Position numbers and translations under genes: made by a program
From: Loripinus fragilis
Taxonomy: Eukaryota > Mollusca > Bivalvia > Lucinida > Lucinidae
Length of the DNA: 64,000 nucleotides
Assembly (NCBI GenBank): GCA_964019695.1
Contig: OZ026522.1
Coordinates: 57,312,811-57,376,810, forward strand
Direction of reading: 5' to 3'
In this document: positions 10,301-19,011 of the stretch, piece after piece
How the letters are laid out: each line of letters opens with the position of its first letter
Numbering within the stretch: position 1 is the stretch's first letter
The notes under the pieces: generated by a model
Seen by the model: the letters and a program-made list of their open reading frames with translations, nothing else
The model's database searches: none
What the model was told of the DNA's origin: nothing

Positions 10301-13300
10301 ATACCGCCACTGGGGCTCCCCAAGCCACTTTTGGAAGCCAGGAGCCGTTTTTTGGCCTGTTGCCAGGGAGCCATGTAGCCTCACTTTGAAAACGGCTCCA
10401 GGAGCCGTTTTTGGGAGCCTAGAGCCGCTTTTGGAGCCGCTTCCCACGACTATATAAAGCACGAATGATTGCTGTTCAGGCATCATTGGACTCACGACCA
10501 CAGAGTCCAAAACATAGCAGGAAACCCCTGAAGAGTCTTCTTATAGACGAAACCTAGGTCGGGTTAGTCGTGTTCAAGCCATGGACAGAGCCCAGGAGTC
10601 CATAGTGGTGGCAGCCCTGGCTAGATTCCTCAGTCACATTCTTGTACATTTACCACTTCAGTCTGGTCAGGACCTGCCACCCAGTTGTCAAAAACGAGAA
10701 ACCCCATACATTAGCATGCGCTTCTCCAGTACAGCAGGCATAAGCAGCATATCTCTGTCCACGGAAGTTTCAGTCTCCTATACTTTCGTGGCCAACAACC
10801 AACATGAGCAAGAAGAGACTGCTTAGCAACCATTACGTCAACAGACGTAAAATGCCAAATGTACTAAGCAGCTACAATCGCTTAAATGGGTCAAGATGAG
10901 TTTGGATCAAGATGACCACCCCCCAGTCACTTTCTTTTTATTGTTCACTCACGGACGTCTTCCCAGATTCATTGCAGACAACATCTTTCATACTCCAAAT
11001 AGAATTCCCCAAATGGTGAATACTCACCTTGGCCCCACATAATTTATCCACATGCCGGGGAGTTCAGCAATGTTGTCCATCATAAACCTAACGTGACAGT
11101 CTTAGATGATTGGAAACGTTGTTTATGTGTCTGTAGGCCTCCTATTTTGGGTCACAATAGGCGTTTATATTGTCATGGGAACTGGTAAGTTTGGGGCCAG
11201 ACACAGCCCGCCAACCCCCAGGAATACACTCCAGAAGCAAGGCCCCACCCTGCAAATTCTACTGCAAAGAAAAGACAGGTCGTAGGTGCAGCCCCTGAGC
11301 GGGTTTCTGAAGCTGGTGAGCCGATTTTGTGCCGTTTTTGGGAGCATATCGCCTCACCTTTGAGGCGGCTCCCCAAGCCACTTTTGGAAGCCAGGAGCTG
11401 TTTTTTGGCCTGTTGCCAGGGAGCCATGTAGCCTCACTTTGAAAACGGCTCCAGGAGCCGTTTTTGGGAGCCTAGAGCCGCTTTTGGAGCCGCTTCCCAC
11501 GACTATATAAAGCACGAATGATTGCTGTTCAGGCATCATTGGACTCACGACCACAGAGTCCAAAACATAGCAGGAAACCCCTGAAGAGTCTTCTTATAGA
11601 CGAAACCTAGGTCGGGTTAGTCGTGTTCAAGCCATGGACAGAGCCCAGGAGTCCATAGTGGTGGCAGCCCTGGCTAGATTCCTCAGTCAGGTTCTTGTAC
11701 ATTTACCACTTCAGTCTGGTCAGGACCTGCCACCCAGTTGTCAAAAACGAGAAACCCCATACATTAGCATGCGCTTCTCCAGTACAGCAGGCATAAGCAG
11801 CATATCTCTGTCCACGGAAGTTTCAGTCTCCTATACTTTCGTGGCCAACAACCAACATGAGCAAGAAGAGACTGCTTAGCAACCATTACGTCAACAGACG
11901 TAAAATGCCAAATGTACTAAGCAGCTACAATCGCTTAAATGGGTCAAGATGAGTTTGGATCAAGACGACCACCCCCCAGTCACTTTCTTTTTATGTTCTG
12001 AGGTAGCCTATATTCCAAACAATATGAAGGGTAGCAGTCTAATCAGGGTTCATGTTTGCTTCCATGAAAAAAATCTAGTCCTAAGTGCACTTGAATAGAT
12101 TCTATATGCAGCAGTTGTCAACAAGCAAACAACATTTTCGGGACAAAGAAATGGTTAGTAAGTAAGTAAAGACTTTATTTAAAGAGGGTCACAACATTTA
12201 GCAAATACATACAAGCACAATGTAGCAGCTAATCTTCCATGAGGCCGTCTATAATGGTATATGATAAGGGCAGGTGGTTCATTGTAAAATGGTATTTATC
12301 ATACATTTACAACAAAATATGTACTTTTTTACATTTCATACTGACACTGCATTCAAGCACTGGGTTGTCATTTGATGAACAATTAAGCTGTATCAAGCTA
12401 AAGTTAGCCAAAATTGATAATGCATTATAATATTGTGTTTTTTGCACGGTGCAATAATGAGTCACCAGTGATACAGCTGGGCAAACCCACATTCAAAGCA
12501 CTCACATGCATTTTATGTCCACTCATGTCTATCAAGTAGGAAATTCGCTCAACCATGGCTTCTGCCTGCTTTCCACTGCTGTCAGTTTTATTAGTAAAAA
12601 AGTTGAGGACATGAAATTTAGACTGGTTACCTTGTCTGATTACTAGCTACATACTAAATAATTTGGAGAACAAAAAATATGAACATGGATGACTTGTCAG
12701 AAAAAAATTATCATATGAGGTTGTATCTGGTAGTGAAATAACTTCATGCATTACAATCAATAAACCACTAATGGTTTACAGATTTTGCTAACGTTATGAA
12801 ATGACGTACATAACAACGTTGCGTACATAATAACAAAATATTCACCTTTTTATGCCAAAAATGAGATTTCAAAATAATCTTAATGCCATATGATAAATAG
12901 AATTTATGCTCTTGTGAAATTGAATTTATTAAACTGGTTGCAAAAAGTGATAAAATGCTCAGAAAGCCTCCCATTATATCGCTTTTCCTCAAGTTGTTTG
13001 ATAAATTCAATAAAACATGAAAAATCATGCAAGATCCTCTCTGTATGAAAAATAGATTATGATGATGGCAATTTTCATATACCAACCCTCATAATTTCAT
13101 GATCTTTATTCAGAAAACAACAGATTTTAAACAAGAAACAACATTTATATCAACTATCTAGGTTTAATGGTAAATATTTTGTTTGGAAATGGAATGTTCA
13201 ATTCTGTATATAAATCAAAACCAGTATCTGATTAAAATGTTAAAGCTGTGTGCACCCATAACAATCAAGTGTTGATTATTCGAAGTGCCAGGGCCTGCAG

Positions 13301-16300
13301 GAATTCTTTCGAATTATCGGTTGTTAGAATGAACGAAAATCGGTAGTTTTTGGATATGTTCAGTTGCTTTCATTCAACATTGTTACATGTTAACATTTGT
13401 TACAGGATTCAAAATTGTTGTATGACCAGAATTTTCAACTTCAACTGCATTTCGGTGAAGTAATGGGAACATCTTTCTAAGCATTAAAGGAAATTAGCTG
13501 CTTGAATATTGACCTTGTCATCTTTATGCTTTACAGACCTAATAATGCAGGAGGAAAAAGTGAAAACATGCCATCTAACAACAAAATAATGATTAAATGT
13601 AAATTAGGGAACTTTTTTTACTGACGGAATATTGTCTTGCTTTTTGTCCCTACTGGGCTGCCAGATAACAGTGTGCAATTATTTTCTTTTCTCTCAATCA
13701 GAACTTGTGTTTTTTGGTGTTCTAAAGAACTGTCTCAATGGGTCAGAGATGGTTCTTTTGAGCTCACAAAACATATATGTTTCTGGTCGTTTTCTCAACA
13801 AAAGTCACCGCTAGCAATGATATAGTTAAATCATTGACCACCCCTTGTTATTCTGCCATTGTTGTATTTATGACTTGCTTGATTTATTTGTAGCTGCAAT
13901 GTTGTGGTTTGTACAACTCCTCCGACTGGAACACTGCAAAGATCTGGGCAATGAACCACACCCATCAAGCTCCAGCTAGCTGCTGTAATCATACCGTGAA
14001 GGTTTGCAACAACGCCACTGGCAGCCCTGATCTCTACGGCAAGGTAACTTACTGTATTTCACACATGGGTGAAAGTTATCAGGATTATTCCTGAATTCAG
14101 TATTTTGAAGCTGACTTTTCATTAAAGACTGATTTTGGAAGATGATGATAGCTTTTATTATATGCAAAGTAATGAAATACAGGAACTATTGATTAAATAT
14201 GATGCATATTTTTAAAAAGCTGTATTTCACAGCCGTGTAAATGTAAAAAGTTGTATTTTCACAGTCGTGAAAATATAAGTTGTATTTCACAGGTGAAATT
14301 GGATGTCCTCTGCTTTCTTCTGCTTGACTTCCTTGAGCCCACTTCAGAATTTCAAAGCCTGTAACTTTCATATTACGTCGCATCTGGGAGCGAAATAACG
14401 CTCTGCAAAAAAATTATAAACCACTGGTGGTTTACAGCTTTTGACAGATTTTCGGTAAACCTTATGAGATCCATAACAACATTGCCTACATAATGACAAA
14501 TTATAACGTTTTTACGGCAGAAATGAGATTTCAGAGTAATCTTAATGTCATATGATAAATAGAGTATTACATTCATGCTCTTGTATTATTGAATTTATTA
14601 AACTCATTGCATAAAAGAGATAAAATGCTTGACAAGCCTCATATTTTATCTCTTTTCCCCAACTTGTTTAATAAATTCAATAAAACAAGAGCACTCACAT
14701 TCTAGGCAGGGGGATTACCCCCATTTTTGAAAGATCCCACCCAATGGGAGCATTCTGCAATAATTTCGACCTTCATTAAGCTACCATTTTCCATTAAGAC
14801 CTTTGTTTTTGTCTATTTTTAAGTGGCCGCTTAAGACAAGTTTTACTGTAATTGAATTGGGAAACAGTGTCAAAATATATATGAACCAACAATTTAGGTT
14901 TTGGTACTTATCTCATCAGACCTTTAGGCAAGATTTTTTTTCATTAGTTGATTTACAAACCCTCCAACTGTAATTTTCCTGAAAGTAGAAAAAAAAATAA
15001 TTCTAAAGTTATTTTTTTATTTTATCCACCGACTCTAAATATTATTCGTTTTGTTGAAAGAAAATAATACATTTTTGAGGTTCTGTCTGTGCATTTTTGA
15101 GAGTGACACTATTAAAAGTGATTGTTTTGTTCAGATTTTTAGGAAAATGATAAAATATTTAAAGATTTAATACAGACTGTTTGTTTTTCATTTAGTGTTA
15201 CTGTCTTTTTTTTTCTGGAGATACATGTATTTAAAAAAGCTTTGAAAATGACCAGTTAACTGGTCATTTTGGAGATTTTTTTTGTCCTCTCCCCCCAACC
15301 CTAAATCTGAAAACAAATCCTGTAAATCAACTAATATAAAAATCTGGCCTTATCTGAAATAGTGTTTAATAGAACTTTGAAAAAAAAATCTTCTGTTTCT
15401 GTTTGAAGGGCTGTGTCTCTCTGCTGGAGGATAAATTTCTGAAGAATTTGGTCTACATTGCTGGTACAGCCATTGCTTTTGCTGTTATACAGGTTAGTTA
15501 GCAGATTTTCAAAAAACTATTGCTTATTCTGTATTTTTGAAGGTGTGAGATCTACTAGCCAGCTACTTGGAAGGGGCCCACTGATAGGGACGTCAGAGAT
15601 TTGACATTTTCAGATAATGCCTTCTGACATAATGTAAAATGATCTATTTTCAATCCAATATTTTTTTATTAAAATGTCAATAAAATCAAAATCTAATGAC
15701 ACCAAATTAAAGAAAAATGTTTAAACTTACAGTTTAGCTATGCAGATAATTTCATATTATCGATTTTATGTTCTTAATGATTAGTTAAACATGACCAACT
15801 TTTTAAAGTTGAGGACGGCGGCCATTTAAATTCATTTTATACCTCATTTAGGTGACCTCTTTCATCATTTGTAATTTAACAATCGATTGGTTTTCTTTTA
15901 ATATCTAAGTGAATATTCAAAGATAAAAGGTCAATCTTCAACCTGATATGCAAATTTTTCATCCTGGCTCTGTATTTTGACAGATGCCATTGGATAGAAA
16001 ATTGCCTATTTTTACACAAGGAAATCCCCCACTTCGGCTTACAGGAAAAGCATGGAAAAAAGCCAAATGATTAATAAATATGTAAACAATGGTATTATGC
16101 TAAAATTCTAATTTTAAACCATAGCGCACCTGTCCCGCATGAAGGTCAAAGACGCCTACTGTCTCCATATAAGATACACATGCCACCTTAAAACGCCGTG
16201 TACCAGCTTTGTGTATTGACGGATAAAGCTGACTGAAAAAGTATTTGACAACAAATCTTAAAAACTCAATAGCTTTAACAATTTTGCACCGATTTTCAAA

Positions 16301-17786
16301 ATTCAAACTGCTACTTGTTTCTAATAATGTCCAGAATACATTGATGATCTTATTTTAATATTTTACTGAGTTTTTGAAAAATCGCTGACATCCCTACCAC
16401 TGATGTGGATGATGCACCTGCATGTTAATCAAAAATCCAATTACAATTATGATGATGATGAAATCATTCACCATTTTTGTGTTTTGATACCTTTGTCAGG
16501 CAATTTTCATGAAAACACAGAATGGTGAAAATTGCAAAGCTGTTCTTCCATTTCTGGTCGTGACTGGTGAACTTGATTTCATATGACATGATATTCTAAT
16601 TATTATAACACATCTTTACCCACTAGAGGCAACTTTGGTCTTCTGCTGATAATCATTGTAAACAGTTTGGACCCAGATCAGGTCCGACAAAATGTCGGAC
16701 CTGATCTGGATCCAAACTGTTTGACTGATGGTATTCTTCAAAGATTTTTATATCTCCCCACAGAAAGGAGAGGGAGGCATATTGTTTTAGTGTGTATCCC
16801 ATTGGCGTGACACTTTCTTGTTTACAAGATACATATAATCTCATGAACTAGCAGGCAGATAGGAACCAAATGTGCATGGATATAACATTGGGGCATGATG
16901 ATTGATGAAGACATGATAAGGTTTTGGACCTTGCCCTAATTTCCAAGGTCACAGCAGAGCAAAATGGATCAAATTTGAGCATGTGTGGTAGGGAACATCT
17001 GTTTTCTCTAAAAACAATACTAGTTTGAAAAATTGTGTGAAAAAATGTGATTTAAAAAATTGCAGATGACAAAAAAGCTTGCAAAGAGGTAGCTGAACTA
17101 ATGACAAACATCCCCATACTTTCCTGGATATTTATCATGAAACATTTTTATATAAAGGTAGATAACCTCAAAATAACGAGATTTGGCATTTTATGGAAAA
17201 TAGGGATTGAGAGAGGCAGTGCCTTCCAAAAAGTGAAGGAAGCCTCACTATTTATGGGAGACTTTACTGGTATGCAGAGCATGCATGTTATAGTGTAAAT
17301 ATCTACCAAGGTTTGGGTGAATTTAAAGTTGAAACATGATAAAGCCTAAAATACATGCATATATAGGATTTACTAGGTGTTAATAGTACATTAGAAGGAT
17401 AGACACCTTAAAACAGATTATTTCACACATTTGGTCAATTATACTTCCTCTAGATACATGTAAGAGTGTGTAATCAAAAAAAAATATTTTCTTATTTCTT
17501 GACCAAAACATATGTTGTGGGTACTCAATTTGACAAACGAAGCATATCAATGAGATGCGTCTCAATGAGACGCTTCTATTGAGTACCCAAAACAAATAAT
17601 TAAATTGATGTTTTAGAAAATAATCACTTTTTTAGGCTCAAAAATATTTTTTAAATCTGGACCTATCTTCCTCTTATTTTTTGTCAACAGCTTCTTGGAA
17701 TGATCTGCAGTTGCATCTTACTTTGCCGTTCAACGGAGGTCCGTTATGAGATGCTGGGAGGACCAAATTCTGGACTTCGGGTCTAA
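1289..17786 (+). CDS. TSPAN3: Tetraspanin, TSPAN3-like; complete seven-exon gene
   Basis: Coding exons are 1289-1351, 3836-4027, 6474-6548, 8072-8170, 13894-14043, 15409-15492 and 17691-17786. All introns are GT-AG and phase 0, giving 252 residues against about 253 for vertebrate TSPAN3. Tetraspanins are four-pass membrane scaffolds that cluster partners at the plasma and endosomal membranes. Visible features: TM1 across exons 1-2; TM2 ending in GCLGC and then the polar CKENKCL turn; TM3 in exon 3; a large extracellular loop from about residue 108 with six cysteines (C146-C147 in CCG, C173-C174, C181, C195) and four N-glycosylation sequons (N151, N164, N175, N183); TM4 across exons 6-7; and a C-terminal YEML (240-243) that fits a YxxPhi endocytic motif, as in TSPAN3 (YELL). 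Exon sizes match my recollection of the vertebrate gene. Family is near certain; orthology to TSPAN3 rather than another CD63-group member is likely but untested. Confidence 0.93.
1488..1507. repeat. Poly-C run (20 C)
   Basis: Uninterrupted homopolymer in tetraspanin intron 1, next to an interspersed repeat. Confidence 0.9.
1531..1737 (+). repeat. Interspersed repeat family A, copy 1
   Basis: Related to copies at about 19432-19640, 22672-22880, 32513-32728 and a fragment at 62374-62440. Shared blocks are a GCGAACAACAGGCGCAGAC-like start, the core CAAATTTCAGTTTTCTAG-like and CTCTGTAGCTGAG, and a GACAGGTTTTGTC-like end. No protein coding seen; a SINE or MITE of unknown class. Confidence 0.6.
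1738..2388. mobile_element. Foldback element with inverted 15-mer tandem arrays at both ends
   Basis: Head-to-tail copies of a ~15-bp unit (GTCAAGTCGGCCTGG-like) at 1752-1831 are mirrored by the reverse-complement array at 2308-2372. The outer ends share TACATGT followed by GCGGGTCAA in inverted orientation. The interior is AT-rich and non-coding. This is the layout of a foldback DNA element; no target duplication was identified. Confidence 0.55.
3029..3090 (+). repeat. Third array of the same 15-mer (partial foldback copy)
   Basis: Three to four degenerate units matching the array at 1752-1831, followed like it by a stretch containing AATGTTTGGTC, so this is a partial copy of the same element. 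Confidence 0.6.
3255..3815 (+). repeat. Interspersed repeat family C, copy 1
   Basis: Resembles 12705-13045, 14365-14705 and 18500-18840. All contain ATAAACCA..TGGTTTACAG, an ACGTTATGTAATGATG-like block, and a 3' hairpin where AAAATGCT..AAGCCT..ATTTTAT is followed by AATAAATTCAATAAAACATG. This copy ends 20 bp before exon 2. Confidence 0.65.
3836..4027 (+). CDS. TSPAN3: Tetraspanin exon 2 (end of TM1, small loop, TM2)
   Basis: Acceptor TTTTTTCAG ends at 3835 and donor GTAAGT starts at 4028. The 192 bp encode the end of TM1, a short loop with one sequon (NLT), TM2 and the conserved GCLGC...CKENKCLL signature. Confidence 0.93.
4061..4267. mobile_element. Palindromic MITE family H, copy A
   Basis: About 200 bp that fold on themselves: outer ends CCAGATAAG / CTTATCTGG-like, centre 4134-4175 a near-perfect hairpin of CAAAAGAACCGTCTCA and its complement. 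It starts 34 bp after the exon 2 donor. Confidence 0.75.
5592..6095 (-). mobile_element. Penelope-like element 3' region, fragment
   Basis: The reverse complement matches the non-coding 3' parts at 45780-46225, 48661-49010, 50258-50790 and 52197-52492 (shared GGTTTAAGCCCTCCAGTAAA and CTGGGTCAGGTG). No coding sequence is included. Confidence 0.65.
6243..6436. mobile_element. Palindromic MITE family H, copy B
   Basis: Same family as the element at 4061; central hairpin 6318-6360 is perfect over the arms. It ends 38 bp before exon 3. Confidence 0.75.
6474..6548 (+). CDS. TSPAN3: Tetraspanin exon 3 (TM3)
   Basis: A 75-bp exon between acceptor TTTGCAG and donor GTAAGT. It encodes FFSLLLVVLTAEVVAGVLGY plus five residues; the embedded Glu in TM3 and the GYVFR exit are typical of the family. 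Confidence 0.92.
6599..6778 (+). mobile_element. tRNA-derived SINE, copy 1 (head truncated)
   Basis: Begins inside the A-box region (GTGGTAGAGTGC), has a B box (GGTTTGAGCC), a conserved body containing TGGTTCAACCCAGGAAGAC, and a CAAAT/CAAAC tail. Flanked by a 12-bp duplication AATGAATATTCA at 6587-6598 and 6779-6790. Confidence 0.85.
6881..6949. repeat. GCAAACAGT hairpin MITE, copy 1
   Basis: Inverted ends GCAAACAG / CTGTTTGC around a short palindromic centre. Same family at 16658-16724, 20165-20224, 23584-23642, 24639-24703, 25092-25158 and 34542-34594. Confidence 0.6.
7635..7811. mobile_element. Palindromic MITE family H, copy C
   Basis: Central hairpin 7693-7733 perfect; outer ends CCAGATAA... 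and ...CTTAACTGG as in the other copies. Lies in intron 3. Confidence 0.72.
8072..8170 (+). CDS. TSPAN3: Tetraspanin exon 4 (start of large extracellular loop)
   Basis: A 99-bp exon between acceptor TTATTTAG and donor GTAAGG, encoding the charged helical part of the large loop (MKRAVDDGLRDALNKY onward) up to the residues before CCG. Confidence 0.92.
8190..8320. mobile_element. Palindromic MITE family H, copy D (truncated)
   Basis: Central hairpin 8262-8302 with arms reading CAAAAGAACTGTCTCA; it lies 20-130 bp after the exon 4 donor. Confidence 0.6.
8485..8730 (+). CDS. 81-codon ORF of retrozyme unit 1 (coding status doubtful)
   Basis: Begins MDRAQESIVVAALARFLSHV 20 nt after the hammerhead cleavage position, in a strong Kozak context (GCCATGG). 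It recurs intact at 9536-9781, 10581-10826 and 11634-11879. I recognise no domain, signal or membrane segment. Of the substitutions among copies most change the amino acid (about seven against two silent), so I see no sign of purifying selection on protein. It may be a chance ORF in RNA conserved for other reasons. Confidence 0.25.
   Translation: MDRAQESIVVAALARFLSHVLVHLPLQSGQDLPPSCQKRETPYISMRFSSTAGISSMSLSTEVSVSYTFVANNQHEQEETA
9264..9400 (+). promoter_or_regulatory. Cluster of GGAGCC elements upstream of the TATA box (unit 1)
   Basis: GGAGCC or its complement GGCTCC, often followed by G/A-TTTTT, recurs at least six times in about 135 bp directly upstream of the TATA box. The same cluster recurs before 10451 and 11504. 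It could bind a transcription factor or form alternative hairpins; inference only. Confidence 0.4.
9406..9414 (+). promoter_or_regulatory. TATA box, retrozyme unit 1
   Basis: TATATAAAG. A start site about 30 nt downstream would fall near TCATTGG (9438-9444), right at the 5' strand of the hammerhead. Confidence 0.55.
9441..9532 (+). ncRNA. Type I hammerhead ribozyme 1
   Basis: The core is complete: CTGAAGA at 9483-9489; stem II GTCT (9490-9493) with AGAC (9500-9503) closing a 6-nt loop; GAAA at 9504-9507; a minimal stem III CC/GG (9508-9509, 9512-9513) with a 2-nt loop; and cleavage triplet GTC ending at 9515. Stem I pairs AACCC (9478-9482) with GGGTT (9516-9520), then CACGAC (9448-9453) with GTCGTG (9522-9527), and TTGGA (9441-9445) with TTCAA (9528-9532) including one G-U. 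All invariant core positions are present. A very short stem III is typical of Penelope-like and retrozyme hammerheads. A competing 8-bp hairpin (9441-9448 with 9458-9465) could disrupt the outer stem. Confidence 0.88.
9536..9781 (+). CDS. 81-codon ORF of retrozyme unit 2 (coding status doubtful)
   Basis: Same frame as the ORF at 8485, with three amino-acid changes (P to L, Q to K, S to N) and no stop. Confidence 0.22.
   Translation: MDRAQESIVVAALARFLSHVLVHLLLKSGQDLPPSCQKRETPYISMRFSSTAGINSMSLSTEVSVSYTFVANNQHEQEETA
10451..10459 (+). promoter_or_regulatory. TATA box, retrozyme unit 2
   Basis: TATATAAAG, same spacing to the next hammerhead as in unit 1. Confidence 0.55.
10486..10577 (+). ncRNA. 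Type I hammerhead ribozyme 2
   Basis: Sequence identical to the copy at 9441 across the whole motif; CTGAAGA at 10528-10534, cleavage predicted after C10560. Confidence 0.88.
10581..10826 (+). CDS. 81-codon ORF of retrozyme unit 3 (coding status doubtful)
   Basis: Differs from the ORF at 8485 by V to I and M to I; open throughout. Confidence 0.22.
   Translation: MDRAQESIVVAALARFLSHILVHLPLQSGQDLPPSCQKRETPYISMRFSSTAGISSISLSTEVSVSYTFVANNQHEQEETA
11504..11512 (+). promoter_or_regulatory. TATA box, retrozyme unit 3
   Basis: TATATAAAG, same spacing to the hammerhead as in the other units. Confidence 0.55.
11539..11630 (+). ncRNA. Type I hammerhead ribozyme 3
   Basis: Identical to the copies at 9441 and 10486; CTGAAGA at 11581-11587, cleavage predicted after C11613. 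Confidence 0.88.
11634..11879 (+). CDS. 81-codon ORF of partial retrozyme unit 4 (coding status doubtful)
   Basis: Differs from the ORF at 8485 by H to Q and M to I. The unit ends 111 bp after its stop codon. Confidence 0.22.
   Translation: MDRAQESIVVAALARFLSQVLVHLPLQSGQDLPPSCQKRETPYISMRFSSTAGISSISLSTEVSVSYTFVANNQHEQEETA
12705..13045 (+). repeat. Interspersed repeat family C, copy 2
   Basis: Matches 3255-3815: AATAAACCACTAATGGTTTACAG, the AAAATGCTC..AAGCCT hairpin and AATAAATTCAATAAAACATG-type end. Lies in intron 4. Confidence 0.65.
13700..13795. mobile_element. Palindromic MITE family H, copy E (degenerate)
   Basis: Hairpin centre 13719-13770 matches family H but with an insertion in the loop (GGTCAGA) and mismatches. 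It lies about 100 bp before exon 5. Confidence 0.5.
13894..14043 (+). CDS. TSPAN3: Tetraspanin exon 5 (CCG-containing part of large loop)
   Basis: A 150-bp exon between acceptor TTTGTAG and donor GTAACT. It carries LQCCG, NSSDW, SCC and a fifth cysteine, with three or four N-glycosylation sequons. This is the diagnostic tetraspanin module. Confidence 0.95.
14062..14150 (+). repeat. MITE family B, partial copy
   Basis: Starts ACATGGGTGAAAGTT like the complete copy at 25306-25535; begins 19 bp after the exon 5 donor. Confidence 0.55.
14365..14705 (+). repeat. Interspersed repeat family C, copy 3
   Basis: Matches 3255-3815 and 18500-18840 over the TGGTTTACAG block and the final hairpin; lies in intron 5. 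Confidence 0.65.
14722..14851 (+). repeat. Half copy of the Tc1/mariner-like MITE found at 22155
   Basis: Ends AGTTTTACTG next to TA and shares the GGGAGCATTCTGCAATA and GGCCGCTTAAGAC-like blocks with the full element. Confidence 0.5.
15409..15492 (+). CDS. TSPAN3: Tetraspanin exon 6 (sixth loop cysteine and start of TM4)
   Basis: An 84-bp exon after TTTGAAG and before GTTAGT. It begins GCVSLLEDKF, with the last loop cysteine, and runs into TM4. Confidence 0.93.
16658..16724. repeat. GCAAACAGT hairpin MITE, copy 2
   Basis: Nearly perfect 67-bp palindrome (AAACAGTTTGGACCCAGATC and its complement) in intron 6. Confidence 0.65.
17447..17667. mobile_element. Palindromic MITE family H, copy F (variant centre)
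   Basis: Flanks match family H, but the centre (17521-17588) has a variant, longer hairpin built on GAAGC/GCTTC and ATGAGATGCGTCTCAATGAG. It ends 23 bp before exon 7. Confidence 0.6.
17691..17786 (+). CDS. TSPAN3: Tetraspanin exon 7 (end of TM4, cytosolic tail, stop)
   Basis: Acceptor GTCAACAG ends at 17690 and TAA lies at 17784-17786. It encodes LLGMICSCILLCR, membrane-proximal cysteines likely to be palmitoylated, and a tail with YEML. Confidence 0.93.
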   Translation, partial: LLGMICSCILLCRSTEVRYEMLGGPNSGLRV

Positions 17787-18499
17787 ATGATATTTCACAA
17801 CTGTTTCTTAGAAGAAGAATCAAGATCAGAATCAAGTACCACAAGCCCAAGCCAGTTAATGGATAATGTTTGAAGATGATAAATAATGATGTTATTTATT
17901 GCATTCTAAATGGACAAATATTTGCTGATAAGGATATACAGTAAAACCTGTCTTAATGCACTAAGCAACCACTTGTCTAAGACCTTTATTTTGTGGCTGC
18001 TTAAGACGGGTTTCTCTCTAAACTTAATACAGTAAATCTTTTTTTAACACTTGAGCATAAGCAGATTCTGATCAAAGCAATGCAGTCTATTTCACTTTTA
18101 CAGAAGCCAGAACTTGTTAAAAAGGCGTTTTGGGGCATTTAAGATTCATCAAAGCTAGATTGAATCTTGCTGACCAATTGAGTATGCTGATTAAATATTT
18201 CAAATGAAAATTTACTGATACATATGAGTCTTATTTCAAGTCTGGTCTAGACTCCATGTTTAACGATTGTCAGCAAATTTAATAGTTTGTTTGAGAAAAA
18301 AGATTTGCAAAATTTTTAATCAGAATAATGCTTTAAAGCTTACCTGCTAGGGTAAATATTTAGTATATTATATCAACAGCTACTATGTTGGTCACTGAAA
18401 TGTGTAGTATTATTTGGTGTGATACTTAGACTATGGTTTATATCACTTGACATCAGTCCATACATGCAACGAACCATATTCTAAGCAACTTTTTTCTTT
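17787..18499 (+). other. Tetraspanin 3' UTR and downstream flank
   Basis: No AATAAA follows the stop closely; ATTAAA occurs near 18190 as a possible weak poly(A) signal. 17938-18010 is a short copy of the TA-inserting MITE (CAGTAAAACCTGTCTTAA...). The rest shows no ORF or recognised repeat. Confidence 0.4.
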
Positions 18500-18840
18500 T
18501 ATCGCATGATATTGCGTCTTGGAGTGATATAACCCCATGCAATAAAATCAATATACCACTAGTGGTCTACAGATTTTTACGTTATGTAATGATGTCCATT
18601 ATAACGCTGGGTAAAAGATGGTAAAATCTTGACGTTTTCACGCACAAAATGTGATTTTTAAGTATTTTTAATGTCATGTGATAAATAGAATCTAACATTT
18701 GTGCTCCTGTATTATTGAATCTATTAAACTCATTGCAAAAAAAGCGATAAAATGCTTGGCAAGCCTCACATTCTATCACTTTTCTCCAACTTGTTTAATA
18801 AAGTCAATAAAACATGAGCACTCATGTAAGATCCTCTATA
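18500..18840 (+). repeat. Interspersed repeat family C, copy 4
   Basis: Matches 3255-3815 along its length, including the 3' hairpin (AAAATGCTTGGCAAGCCTCA) and CAATAAAACATGAGCACTCA. Confidence 0.7.
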
Positions 18841-19011
18841 AAATCCTAGTAAAACTTCTGCACTGGTAGGAAATAAGACCTAACTCAATCTTTAGGTTAA
18901 TCTCAATTTTAAGTAAAGATGCAGGTGAAATATATTACCATATGCCATATTCACACACACAAAATTGCATCTTTTTCCTGCAGATTAATTGAAATATTAT
19001 TAATCTATAGG

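Larger units (their letters stand above)
8438..11990 (+). mobile_element. Retrozyme-like tandem array with hammerhead ribozymes
   Basis: Three complete units (8465-9515, 1051 bp; 9516-10560, 1045 bp; 10561-11613, 1053 bp) and a 377-bp partial unit (11614-11990) repeat head to tail at an identity I judge by eye to be above 95%. The array is bracketed by the 15-bp direct repeat TTATGTTCTGAGGTA (8423-8437 and 11991-12005), as expected for one insertion event. At the left, 27 bp starting with a poly-A run separate the duplication from the first unit, which begins exactly at the hammerhead cleavage position. Each unit junction holds a full type I hammerhead, and each unit carries a TATA box upstream. 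No reverse transcriptase is encoded, so mobilisation would depend on another element. Known retrozymes have this layout; what is odd here is the ~1.05-kb unit, the TATA promoter and an 81-codon ORF. The array lies in sense orientation in tetraspanin intron 4. Confidence 0.82.
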
